From the NCBI GenBank assembly GCA_019925795.1, contig CM034311.1, positions 44,363,374-44,427,373 of the forward strand: a DNA stretch of 64,000 nt, in the 5' to 3' direction. The DNA is from Dendrobium chrysotoxum (taxonomy: Eukaryota; Streptophyta; Magnoliopsida; Asparagales; Orchidaceae). Position 1 is the stretch's first letter, and each line of letters starts with the position of its first letter. The position numbers and the translations under genes were made by a program. Below the pieces are notes generated by a model that worked only from the letters and a program-made list of their open reading frames with translations, made no database searches and was not told where the DNA came from. Below are positions 32,145-43,111 of the stretch, in pieces.

Positions 32145-34298
32145 TTAAGAATCATTCAATTCATAAATTTCCGCACTATCTGTACTCAGCATTGAACCAG
32201 GGAGAAGGCCGTGGGTCCCACTTCGCCGGCCATCCCCCCAGCCAGCGGCGAGGGAAGCACCCGACACTTTGTCCGAACACGACGACGGGTAAGAGTGCAC
32301 AAAGTCCTCCCCTGTTTCGCCCCTCGCCTTCTCGCTTGCCGCCGCCGCGTAGGGAGACGAAAACAGTGGCGGCAGCGGCGGAACATCTGGCACCTCCGCC
32401 ACGTTACAAATGTCCAAATACCTCGCCACCTCCCTCATCGTCGGCCTCATCGCCGCAACCGGCTGAGAGCAAAGCAACCCGACCTTAACTGCCAACTCAG
32501 CCTCCTCCACGTCATAGCCACCATGAATGAGCCGTGGGTCAACAATCTCCGTCCATCTCCCCTGTGCCCATAGCTCCCAAACCCAATCCACAAGTATAAG
32601 CTCCTCCGGCATGGCCTTAGGCTCTATCGGCCTTCGCCCGCAAACCACCTCAAGAATTAGCGCCCCGTACGCGTAGACGTCCGTGCTCGTCGTGGCTTTT
32701 CCCGTCCGCGTCAGCTCCGGCGCAAGGTACCCAAGCGTCCCCACCACCCTCGTCGTGCCTGGATTGGCCCCGTGCTCTTGGAGCTTCGCCAGCCCGAAGT
32801 CGCCGAGCCGACCGTCCAGGTTCGCGTCGAGGAGCACATTGCTCGCTTTTACGTCGCGATGGATGACGACGTGCTCCCACTCCTCATGTAGGTAGAGCAG
32901 CGCGGAGGCAACGCCGCGGAGGATGCGGAAGCGCTGCACCCACGCGATCGGCGGAGGCGGCGGCGCTGCTCCGTTGGAGAAAAGGAAGCGGTCGAGGCTA
33001 CCGTTGGGCATGTAGTCGTAGACTAGTAGGAGGTCTCCGTTGCGGCGGCACCAACCTTGGAGTTGGACGAGGTGGCGGTGGCGGAGGCGACCGATACTGC
33101 CGATTTCCGCTACGAATTCCCGGATTCCCTGTCTGGAATCGTGGGAGATGCGTTTCACGGCGATTTCGGCCCCGGAGGAAGGTAGGACGCCTTTGTAAAC
33201 TTTGCCGAAGCCGCCGAAGCCGAGGAGCTCGTGGTCACCGAAGCCTTTGGTGGCGCGGTTGAGTTCGTTGTAGGAGAAGCGGTGAGGGCCCTGTTCTAAC
33301 TCCCATGGCTCGATGAGCTCCGCGTTCTTGCTGCAATATAAGCGGTACGCGGTGACTACGGCGGCCATGAGGACGATAATTGTGGTGGACAGGGTTGCGA
33401 TGATGGCCGTAAAAGTGGAATTTTTCTTCTTGGGTTTAGATAGTTCGGAGAGGGTGGGAAGAGAGGAGAGGTCGAGCGATTCAGCCGTGCCGTTCATCTT
33501 GAAGCTCCAGCCTAAGAGGTAGTGGGAGCTCGTGAGGAGGCCCGTGGACGCTGAGAAGCCAACGAACATCTCGTCGTGAAGGATTTGGGACAAATCGGCT
33601 GGAAAGGACAATAATGGCGAAATGGGCTTTGTGGAGAAAGGGGAAAGTGTCACATTGAGAACTTTTGCGGTGCCATCGTAGTCTATCCAGGCTTGGATGG
33701 TGTTGCCGCTTTTGAGATTGAGTGGTTGCTGGGCACCGGAGTCAGCGTCGAAGTAGGCGACAGCGGCGGATTTGGATGAGATGAGGCTGTCGATGTCGAC
33801 GCCGACGTGATTGTCATTGATATCCTTGAACTCAAAGTCCAGCACAGTGTCAAATTCGACGGCGAGGAGGTGGTCGGTAGCATTTCCGTTATCGGAGGAG
33901 TTGAGCAGGCCGAGATATTGGCTGGGCAGGGCGCCGGCGAGCTCGCGGTTGGGGGAGAGCACAAAGGCGAATCCGTGGCCTCCGAACTTTGGGTACTCGG
34001 GGTTGGGGACGATGGCGAAGGCAAAGGCTGTGGAGAAGGAAAATATTTCGCCGGCGCCTTCAGAGTTCTTGAAGCGGAGAGGCTGCGGGTAGAAGGCGCG
34101 GCCAATGATTCGTCCTGTGTTGTTCGTGAGCCGCAGGATCCCGCCTTCCTCGATCTCTGCCACCCCATTCAGGCTCACATTAATGCTACCGCCGCCAGCG
34201 AAGCCATAGCAAATGAATTCCTCTTGCTGAGAGATGGAGATAGAGAAGCAGAGGAGACAAAGCAGGAAGAACATCAGCAAGATTCGATTTTTAGACAT
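32145..34298 (-). CDS. L-type lectin-domain receptor kinase (intact)
   Basis: This is a 717-residue single-exon receptor kinase, a normal length for L-type LecRKs. These are plasma-membrane proteins that sense extracellular ligands, with roles in defence and development in studied plants. Signal peptide about 1-23. Legume lectin domain about 24-270, with GGHGFAFVLSP (106-116) and the metal-site region VEFDTV...NDNHVGVDID (147-170). Transmembrane helix about 296-320. Kinase about 357-630: P-loop GFGGFGKVYKG (360-370), Lys382, Glu398, HRD 480-482, Asn487, DFG 500-502, APE 526-528, CGRRP 553-557. It is an RD kinase with all catalytic residues present. The C-terminal tail (MLSTDSAEIYELN) is a common LecRK ending and also matches the end of the pseudogene (TTDGAEI). 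The start ATG at 34298 is followed directly by the signal peptide. The GC content is far above that of its surroundings and of the pseudogene paralog. Confidence 0.96.
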   Translation of the reverse strand: MSKNRILLMFFLLCLLCFSISISQQEEFICYGFAGGGSINVSLNGVAEIEEGGILRLTNNTGRIIGRAFYPQPLRFKNSEGAGEIFSFSTAFAFAIVPNPEYPKFGGHGFAFVLSPNRELAGALPSQYLGLLNSSDNGNATDHLLAVEFDTVLDFEFKDINDNHVGVDIDSLISSKSAAVAYFDADSGAQQPLNLKSGNTIQAWIDYDGTAKVLNVTLSPFSTKPISPLLSFPADLSQILHDEMFVGFSASTGLLTSSHYLLGWSFKMNGTAESLDLSSLPTLSELSKPKKKNSTFTAIIATLSTTIIVLMAAVVTAYRLYCSKNAELIEPWELEQGPHRFSYNELNRATKGFGDHELLGFGGFGKVYKGVLPSSGAEIAVKRISHDSRQGIREFVAEIGSIGRLRHRHLVQLQGWCRRNGDLLLVYDYMPNGSLDRFLFSNGAAPPPPPIAWVQRFRILRGVASALLYLHEEWEHVVIHRDVKASNVLLDANLDGRLGDFGLAKLQEHGANPGTTRVVGTLGYLAPELTRTGKATTSTDVYAYGALILEVVCGRRPIEPKAMPEELILVDWVWELWAQGRWTEIVDPRLIHGGYDVEEAELAVKVGLLCSQPVAAMRPTMREVARYLDICNVAEVPDVPPLPPLFSSPYAAAASEKARGETGEDFVHSYPSSCSDKVSGASLAAGWGDGRRSGTHGLLPGSMLSTDSAEIYELNDS

Positions 34299-34957
34299 GG
34301 CAGGACGAGGAGTGGTGGCGATTGATGGATAAGAACGAATATGGTCGCAGCTTTCTGTTCCCTTACTATGGAACTTCTTCAGTTAGCTATTAACGATCAG
34401 AGAAAGGTGAGAATGAAACAGAAGCAAATCGGCCATAATGATTGCAGCGCAAGACAAATTCTCTGTTCATTCATTCTTGTGTAGCCTTCGCTCTCAGGTG
34501 CCGGACAAAAAATTCCTACGCAAGCCATTAATACTTTTTCTTTAAAAAGAGCCAAAAAAACCACCTCACCAGGCTAGATCTAAAGCGAACCAGCTTGCAG
34601 TGGAGGAAGTAAAACTCTTCACATCCGAAAAGGCGGAGTAAATGAGAAATATTTTGTCTTATTGTTCATGACAAATTAGATATAAACAAAAACTCTTCAT
34701 TAGCCCAATGGAATGAGGCTCCACAAACCCAATAATCTCAAGAAAATCATAAATGAACCCATCAGCTCCATCTTTTCTCAAATACAGTCATTTGACAACA
34801 TATGTTAATACAAACTTATTTTCCTCGTGTATGAGGCGATGACTTGACAAATCTTGCTCCTTTGGCCACAAAGTCAAAAGAACTATCATGAGTATCCCCT
34901 CCCCACAATCTCATGTCCATACTCTGTTTCTTAAATCTGACGTTCGATTTGATGAAG
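34299..34957 (-). other. Upstream region of the intact LecRK gene
   Basis: This is the 5' flank of the minus-strand LecRK. No repeat or coding sequence was recognised. A promoter must lie here, but no TATA box can be assigned with confidence. Confidence 0.45.
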
Positions 34958-34971
34958 GGTCAAATTTATGT

Positions 34972-35086
34972 TTTTTTTTTTTTGTATTAGGGGCAATGTC
35001 GAAACACACATAATATATGCTAGACTTGAATTCAAAATCTCTTAGTTGAAAAACAAACTTCCAACAAATAAATCAAAAAGAGCTGC
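34972..35086 (-). mobile_element. Short SINE-like retroposon with 14-bp target duplication
   Basis: A perfect 14-bp repeat (ggtcaaatttatgt) lies at 34958-34971 and 35087-35100. It flanks a 115-bp insert whose left edge is a T-run, i.e. a poly(A) tail on the minus strand. On the minus strand it reads ...GATTTTGAATTCAAGTCT... (B-box-like) and ends ACATTGCCCCTAATAC plus A-run. That pattern is typical of plant tRNA-derived SINEs. Confidence 0.7.
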
Positions 35087-35129
35087 GGTCAAATTTATGT
35101 TAGACTTAGTTGTTTCAAATTTACTTCAC

Positions 35130-35131
<2 letters not shown>

Positions 35132-35193
<62 letters not shown>
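35132..35193. repeat. (TA)n microsatellite
   Basis: About 30 TA units. Confidence 0.9.
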
Positions 35194-35194
<1 letters not shown>

Positions 35195-35785
35195 TATTTT
35201 TATAACAAATGAAACAATCTGAAACATATAAAACTTGCAAAGCAATCAATCCAGAAGTTGACCAAGCAAGATTTATTTTCTATGCCACAGTAAATTTTGA
35301 TAAAATCTTCTTTTAGATGCACGAGGGATGACTAATAGCTCAGAAAGATAATATTCTAAGTAAATAGATCACCAACTATGATAAAAGGCACCTTAGTGAT
35401 GTAATATATTACCTTCATTTATGAAACCTATATCTATGTCAAAAATAAATAAGTGAAATTTCATGTAAACAGAAAAATAAGGGCATTGTTGCACTAATGT
35501 GAGATTGTTACCTTTAGGCTTCTCAATGTTGATAAAAGAAAAAAATCAATACATGCAGCTTTCATCATCATCAGTCCTAGTCGTTTGATCAAAAAGTCTT
35601 CTACTGTTGAATTTGAATGCTGCACTGATAAAGGAAAGAAAGGAAATCATTTTATAATTTTACAGAGAATTACATTGAGTAAGAACATAATAAATATATT
35701 TAATGAATTTGATGCAGGCAGTAACAGTAACTTTCAAAAATTTTATCAAATTAGTCTCCCCCAACAAAACCCTAAAAATAGGATT
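35194..35785. other. AT-rich intergenic DNA
   Basis: Nothing recognisable. The short open frames at 35585-35932 overlap the MITE that follows and are not supported as genes. Confidence 0.5.
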
Positions 35786-35941
35786 AATTATTCTATGCGG
35801 ATTCCGGACGCCGTCCGGAAGCGAATCACAACACGTCATATCACCCATTTGCTGGTACTGATGCTCGGTACTTCTATGTACCAGGTGACGTGACGTGCTT
35901 TGATTCGCCTCCGAATAGTCCTGAATCCGCATAGAATAATT
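35786..35941. mobile_element. MITE with about 19-bp inverted termini, different family
   Basis: Left aattattctatgcggattc and right gaatccgcatagaataatt are perfect complements. Weaker pairing continues inward (gaatcacaacacgtca against tgacgtgctttgattc). The whole is 156 bp. No other copy was seen in the window. Confidence 0.75.
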
Positions 35942-36529
35942 TCTCTAAAAATAGTGGATGCAAAATTGTATGCATCTCAATAGAACAAAATCAATTTGAA
36001 AATGAAAATTAGATGCTGACACCATGAGGGTTGGGTCGCTATAAGTTCCTGTACTCTTTCAAATAATAAGTAATATTTGTAGGCAACAGACTATCTTATA
36101 ATCAACGGATAATGTTGTAAGCAAGTTGCCTATAAAATTCTGAGAAAAAAAATAGATTTAGCTTTATCATATTTGTATGAACAAACTGCAAAAAATTCCG
36201 GAGAGGTTAGGTTTAAATGCAAGATAGTCATAGTTTTGGTTAAGTTTCAAATATATAATAATGTTCCGCAAGTAAATGTGGATCTCACAAGTTGTGGATT
36301 TAATATTTTTTAATGCAACTAAATGATGTGCGTAAGGAATTAGCATTAAATTTTACGGTTCCGAAGACCATCAATTAAACTATTATATACTAATTTTTTA
36401 AGGCAATGTAGAATCCAAGTCAAACATTAATTTAAAGATTTATCAAATAAAAAAATTGGTTAAATGCATCTAAAACAACTCAATTGAATTTAAATTGTCC
36501 AAAATAATAATTGTACTATGAGAGACTAA
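35942..36529. other. AT-rich intergenic DNA
   Basis: No coding or repeat feature recognised. Confidence 0.5.
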
Positions 36530-36649
36530 GGCTTCATTTAGAACGGCTTTCTTACTACTTCTTAAAGCAGCTTTTTAGTATAAAAATTTTAATTTTTAAA
36601 CTAAAAAACTGTTTTAAGAAGCAATAAAAAAACCGATCCAAACGAAACC
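36530..36649. mobile_element. Foldback MITE, TAA target duplication
   Basis: It runs ggcttcatttagaacggc...accgatccaaacgaaacc, 120 bp, flanked by TAA at 36527-36529 and 36650-36652. Confidence 0.78.
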
Positions 36650-36652
36650 TAA

Positions 36653-36783
36653 GATTTTATTTGAGACAACTTTCTTACTACTTTCTAAAACAGTTTTTTA
36701 ATAAAAAATTTTCAAATTCAAAAAATATTTGTATAAAAAAGATAGCTTTTAAAAATAGTAAGAAAGTTGTCACAAATGAAGCC
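36653..36783. mobile_element. Second foldback MITE sharing a target duplication with the first
   Basis: It runs gattttatttgagacaac...gttgtcacaaatgaagcc, about 131 bp, flanked by TAA at 36650-36652 and 36784-36786. The left TAA is also the right TAA of the previous MITE, so one inserted into the target duplication of the other. Confidence 0.75.
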
Positions 36784-36786
36784 TAA

Positions 36787-37538
36787 ATCACACTTGCCCA
36801 ACCAAATCATTGTTTCCTCAAATATTATATGCACACTTCCACCACGCTTATGAACTAAAAAATTGAATGAAATCTGAAATTTAACTAAACCAAAAAGAGC
36901 TTTTAATATGGATAAAAATTTTCTATTACAAACATCTTAATTCCTAATCAAAGTCGACTTTCTCAAAGGACCAGATAGGTGTTCACCATTGTCAGAGGTT
37001 TCTCATGAATAATATGCCATGAAAACAGCCTCTAATATCTTTTTTCCTAATACTGATCTTCATGCAAAAGACATCAGAATAAGCACTGTGATAAAAGTTC
37101 TCAAATTATCAGAAAAATAGAACAAGAGAGCGCATTCTGTTCTCGTATGCTGCATCATCACCAACATGCTAAAATAATTAAATTGAAATAAAAAACAACA
37201 AAATAAAAGAGATAAAGCAAAAAGTCGTCAAATTACCAAATTGCTAATTTTAGGATCATCATAGCACATTAGATTTGCGGTTTTGAGAAGCACAAACCGT
37301 CAGATCTCCGTCACTAACTTCATTAAGAATATTGATGAAAACTTTAGCATCCACAGGACATTGATTTAATGTACTCATATGCTACAGATTATACCATTGG
37401 TCATCTAAATTAAAAAATGGTCATCCGAAAGCTAAACTATTCCTTTTTGTTTTCAGTCTTCCTTGCCTTAAAAAGGAAAATTATCATGAAACAGCAAATA
37501 TTTTATCTTGAAAATAATAAACAATAAAAAAATAAGAT
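36787..37538. other. Intergenic DNA
   Basis: No coding region or repeat recognised. Confidence 0.5.
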
Positions 37539-38934
37539 TGATGTCTCAAAAAATCAACTTCATAAAATACGACTAGCTGCAATATGAAGTACGAAGCTTT
37601 CAAAATTCAACTTCAAGCAATTCAAACTCTGATTTCAACAAACTTAAAGTCAAACCGATCAACTTGACAAAACGAACCTAGCAATAATAAAAGTGATTAG
37701 ATTTGAGCTCAAATGAGCCTAGATCAAGCACTTAGAACATACTCTTTTTTTTTTGTGTTAAAGCACTTAGAACATACTTGAAAACTACATGACATTAATT
37801 GTAGGGTCAAATGATCTCCAAATTTTGTACTTGTAACCAAATCGAGTGTTTTGATGAGAATTTAACCAGCTCAATATCGCTTAATTCTAATATAATTAAA
37901 GCACATAAATGCTTAATGAATAATCTATGATTAAAAGCATTAACATGGGTGATCTGATAGAGTGCTACGAATTTTGATTACATTTATGGGACATGATACT
38001 CTAAAAATCTATAAATAGGTTTCCACTATTTACATGAAAGGGGCCCTTGGCATGAGATTCATGAGAGCTTAGAATATGAAGAAGTCTGAATCTCCACCCG
38101 AGCACCACCGTCGGATTACCGTTGTTGGACTACCATCGTGGTATCATTGCAAGACGATCACCCGACCACTATCACTGGACCATCATCTAATCGCTGTCGT
38201 CGAATCACTACCCAACCACTGCTTAACGGGTGCAATTGGACTGCTAAATCGCTATCGTCGGACAACTGACACCTAACCTTCATCTTCGAACTGCTGATCC
38301 CTAACCCTCACCATCGAACCATTGCAGCCCAACCATCGTCATCAAACTACCGCCACCTGACCACCCTCATCAAACATTTGCCTTCGAACCACTTTCGTGG
38401 GACCATTGCCATCGTCAGACCAGTATTGTCAAACCATAGCCTCTGACCATCATTATCAAACTAATGTAATAGGACCACTATTGTTGTTAGATTTCTTCCA
38501 TCAGATCGCCAAAGCCTGACCATCGTCATCAAGACATCACCGCCCGACCAGCATCATCGGAGCACCATGTAGCCAGAACACCATTGTTGGACTGTCGTTG
38601 CTTGACCAAAATTGCCAAACCACTGCCACTCTGCCACAACCATTTGAATTTCTCTCATCCCCTATCAACTCTATGATATTTTCTTCCAGCAACTCAATAA
38701 TATTATAATATCGCCTTCTTCAAATTGGGGGACGAGCAATTATTTATAACCATTGCTAACATAGTAGAATTATTTCAGTTAGGCCAAACCCTATGGTTTT
38801 TCCCTTTCTCGAGATTTTCATGTAAAAACTTGAGTATATTTGATGTTCTTTTGCTTTCTCGATTTGTGTGTGGGATTTTCATACAAAATTAGGTCACAAA
38901 ATTTTCTCACTTAACTGTTGCAAAATTTATAACA
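37539..38934 (+). mobile_element. Old, diverged LTR of the Tat-type family
   Basis: Its order matches the LTRs at 43112 and 54595: TGATGTCTCAAAAAATCAAC start, then actctgatttcaacaaactt and caaatcgagtgttttgatga. A TATA box (tataaata, 38010-38017) follows. The next 550 bp are rich in repeated gaccatc/accacc-type units (about 38090-38640). Then comes ggtttttccctttctcgaga with ttttcatgtaaaaactt. The end aca is at 38934. No matching TSD was found, so ends are approximate. Probably a solo LTR. Confidence 0.6.
37726..37778. mobile_element. Tail-only retroposon scar
   Basis: A perfect 18-bp duplication (aagcacttagaacatact) at 37726-37743 and 37761-37778 flanks just 17 bp (c, T-run, gtgtta). The insert matches the 3' tail of the SINE at 34972. 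It is an extremely truncated SINE or LINE-mediated insertion on the minus strand. Confidence 0.7.
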
Positions 38935-39099
38935 AGTAATAGTTAGATGACATAACTAAGAACAATTCCACCCTTACAAGCACTACAGACACTTGTTCAA
39001 TGGCCAAAAGGTGTAACAATCACATTAATGGAGCCCTCCACTCAATCACATAATTCAAAGGACCAATCTTTAAACTAAATGCGCTAAACATTTGCCTCT

Positions 39100-41839
39100 T
39101 TCTACCCTGATGGGCATAACCCTACTGACAAAGGTACATTAGGACTTCTCCATCTTACGAATGTCCTTTTCAGCACATCTCGTCATAGTCGTGGCCAAAA
39201 ATATCGGGATTGTAGCTGTAGTAAAGTCTTTTCTCTGCCCGCATGTGCAGTCAGCCTGCCCCCGTGGGCGTCTTTAATTAATTGCTGCCTCCAGGAGACT
39301 CCTAGATACATAGTAATTTGCCTTTGAATAAGAATCCATGTCTAATCAAGTAGTCTTCAAAGGGATTTGCGCCTGTACACTAGTTCCAAACAATAGAAAA
39401 GTCTGTCTTCTGAGTACAGCTCTTTCGGACACTCTACTCCTGACAATTCAATTTGCAATTATGTTAACAAAGCAGCTCGCCTACTAAGTGCATCAGCCAA
39501 CCGATTAAGTTTGCATGATTTGTGTTTTAAGACAAAGGTAAACTTCTATAAAAATAAAATCCAACACGCATGCATCCTACTTACTATTTTCTGGCTATTT
39601 ATAAACTGAAGGGCTTTGTGGTCGCTGCATAAAACAAAAATCTTGATCTAGCAGATAATGTTCCTAATGCTTTAGATCTCTCACCACAACATACAATTCT
39701 TGTTCGTAAACATTCCACTTTTGCCAACTTGGACTCAACTTTTCACTGAAATATTCTATATGCTGATCCGATTGTGATAAAACAGCGCCAATTCCGTTTA
39801 TGGAAGCATAGATATCCACCTAGAAGGGCTTATCAAAATCCGATAGACCTAGTACAGGGGCTGAACTTAAAGCTATCTTAATACTTTCAAAACTCCGTTG
39901 TTGTTCATTTGTCCAATCAAATTTCCCTTGTTTCAAGCAATCAGTAATTGACGCCATAATAATGTTGAATCCTCGAATAAATTGGTGATAAAAATTTGCA
40001 AGTCCGTTGAAGCTGCGAATGCTAAATAATTATTTTGGTATTGGCCAATCCATAATGGCAGTAACCTAGCATGAGTCTACTTCCATGCCTGTTGTCAAAA
40101 CAACGAAACCAAGAAAGTATACACTATTCGTAGCAAATTCACACTTTATTATATTAAGATATAACCTGTGTGCCCTCAAATTTTGAAAATTTTTAGTTAA
40201 ATGCAACACATGCTCCTCCAGTGATGTACTAAAAACATAGATATCGTCAAACTAAACCATACAAAATTTTTCTAAGAATGGTTTCAATACCTCATTCATA
40301 AGTCGCATGAATGTCGCAGGCACGTTACATAGACCAAATGACATTACCCTCCATTCATATAATCACTGTCACGTTTCGAATGCGGTCTTTCACTCATCAC
40401 TTGGGCGGACACGAATTTGATGATATCCACTTATAAGATCTAACTTGGTGAATACTTTAGACCCTATTAATTTATCCAAAAGTTCGTCAATTTGATGTAT
40501 TGGAAATCGGTACTTCACAGTGATCTTGTTGATTACTCGGCTGTATAAACACATCATCCATTTGCCGTCTTTCTTAGGGACCAAATGAGCCGGAATAGTA
40601 CATGGGCTCAAACTCAGTTGTATAAGCTGCTTTTCTAAAAGCTCCTCAACTAATTCTTTCCAGATTTTATGCTCTTTAGGACTCATCTTGTAGTGGGGAA
40701 GGTTTGGTAGTGCCACCCCTGTTGTAAACTCAATTTGATGTTGAATATTCCACAGATGAGGTAATCCAAATGGTAGCTCAGTGGGCGAAACATCTTAAAA
40801 TTATTTTAATAACTGTTGTATGGCTTCTGGAAGTGTTTCTTCACTCTTGACAGTTTGTGAATCAGTAACAACTAAAGCAAAAATAGCATTACTCACACAG
40901 CTAGCTGTTATCAAAGCAGGTCCAGAGACAAGTTGGAGGGCAGTTTTGGACTCCTTGTTGTTGTGTTTCGGTTCAGCAACATAGGGTAGCAGCAGAATCC
41001 TCTTACCTTTCCCATCAAAAGAATAAGTGTTATTTCGGCAATTATATGTCGCCCCAATATCATATTGCCAAGGCCGGTCTAAGATAATGTGACCAACATC
41101 CATATCGATGACATCGCACAACACTTCACACATGTATTGCTTACCGATTGAAAATGTGATCAGACAAATTTCAATAACTGGAATTTCTATTCCCTTCTTG
41201 ACCCAACAGATTTTGTAAGGGTGAGAATTCCTCTAAAGTTTCAATTGTAAAGCTTGCACACGCAATCTAGATACTATATTTTCAATACACCCATTATCAA
41301 TGAGGAGTTCACAGACCTTACCATTTACCGTAAGTGCGGAAGATGGCATTTCATTGGGAATCAACGGGCTGTCGTGGAGCTAGTAGCAATCTTTCTAGCA
41401 CGCATATAAGAAAATCTCCTTCGTCAGCCTCCAAATCTTCGGTCCCTGCTTCCCGTTCTTCACACGTAACTTCATCATTTTCAGGCTCTCCCTCAACAAG
41501 TTGAATTTGAGGTCTCAAAGGGCATTCGTTAGATTTATGCCTGAGGAAGGGACCGTGCAAAATTTAATTCTAGTTAGTCTTGTGAATTGTCCTTCAACAC
41601 ACCAATATATCGAGCTACCAACTGGTTCTCAGATTCATTAAGATTATTCCTTGCACTCAGACGGTAGAATTCTTCAATATAATCTGTAACACTGTGGTTT
41701 CCCTAGACACAATGTTGATACTGCATGCAAAACATCTGTTCAAAGTCTGTTGGAAGATAATGGCCCCGTAACAACTGCTTCATTCAAAACCAATTGCGGA
41801 CACCGCCTTTGCCCTCTCTTCGTCGCACCTGTAAGAGTT

Positions 41840-41878
<39 letters not shown>

Positions 41879-42180
41879 TCTCCCTCTCAATCGACAGGCT
41901 ACATATTTCACTTGCTTCTTTTCAAGAATCTCCATATACTTGAAGAATGTCTCTACATCTCGCTCCCAATTGAGGTAATCTTTAATGTGTAGCCTTCTGT
42001 CAAAGAATGGGATATCGAGTTTAGCACGAAACTCTTCGTTATGTCTATAGTGTCAATCAACCGGTTGTCTATACTAATGCCGTAAGGCATAATCATCCGC
42101 ATCGGAATCGAAAAGAATAAATGTTGCGGCTGATCCACCTCATTGTCGGACTCAATAGGTTCGGGAATATTGCCAATATA
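39100..42180 (-). pseudogene. Decayed Gypsy (chromovirus-like) gag-pol, 3' part missing
   Basis: On the minus strand from the right: Gag (MFCMQYQHC, then FYRLSARNNLNESENQLVARY near 41640), zinc-knuckle remnant (FLRHKSNECPLRP near 41530) and protease/linker (VLCDVIDMDVGHIILDRPW). RT follows (LPNLPHYKMSPKEH, KLDLISGYHQIRVRP, 40716-40390), then RNase H (about 39850-39480) and the integrase zinc-finger start near 39250. The rest of the integrase and the 3' LTR are absent. It is closely related to the element at 4944-9968. Many stops are present, and a 35-base C-run (41842-41876) lies in the gag region. Confidence 0.85.
41842..41876. repeat. Homopolymer of about 35 C
   Basis: A long C-run within the gag remnant, followed by CT-rich bases. 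Length may be affected by sequencing. Confidence 0.8.
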
Positions 42181-42184
42181 TTGA

Positions 42185-42515
42185 TTCTTTAATATATTGT
42201 TGCACGCATTTGTTTCTGTTAGAAACTTATACTAAAGCGAATGAAGTAGAGAGGGAAGATAGATGAAGAACTGTAAGTATTCGTGACCCTATTTCTGAGT
42301 ACAGTAACAGTACTTATAGAAGAAGAAACAGAGTGCCGGCTAAAGCAATGCGTATCTAACGGTTAAAATGAAAACAGAGTATGCTAAGGAACGACGGTGA
42401 GGATGTACTAGCACGCCAACGTCAAATGCAGGCAAACGTTCTCTGAGCTTGAGAGAGATGTGTTATCATGAAGCTTAATGGTTGGCATAGATTGAGGACC
42501 ACTTCCTGTAACAGT
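42185..42515 (-). repeat. Possible 5' LTR of the decayed Gypsy
   Basis: On the minus strand it starts TGTTACAGGAAGTGG. It contains a TATA-like box (TCTATAAGTACTG) in the expected promoter position and ends TCTAACAGAAACA just upstream of the gag remnant. No second copy exists in the window and no clear primer site follows, so this is tentative. Confidence 0.35.
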
Positions 42516-43106
42516 TTCATGCATACACAAACTTAGAAACTCAAATACACTTCATGCTAAAACATGTTTTTTTTTTTGTTATTTGCGAGGTACATCTCTA
42601 CACACTATTTGCTTCGCTTGTTTGTTTATGCTTTGCGAGGGATCGTGGAGAGTCAATACGGCGAGCTAAAGGAGTTTATTCATTTTCATTTCTTCCAAAT
42701 GAAGGTGCTACGGCCGGAATCCACTGAACAATAGCTCGAGTGAGGTTAATTTCTTGAAACTTAGAAAGCCCTAGGTCTCTTAAACCTTTTTATGTACATT
42801 TACGCTCTCCAAACCCTAGAGCGCCGTAGAAATCCTACTTTTTATTTTATAACCCGATAACCAATCGTTGCATGCAGGAGTTTTCGTTAGTTTTAGGAGC
42901 GCATAGGCTTGATTATCTAGACATAGTCTACATTCATATAGATATTAGCAAAATGAAGCAAAAGGTGTAAATAATTTGTGATTTATTCACTTCAATAATT
43001 TTAATAAATTAAAATTGGACAATATAAATAATTAAGAAATAATATCTATCTTTTAGACATATATTTAAAACTATAAAATTAGTTATATTAAATGAGACCC
43101 ATTAAT
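42516..43106. other. Intergenic DNA
   Basis: No gene recognised. AT-rich toward the right end. Confidence 0.45.
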
Positions 43107-43111
43107 ATAAT

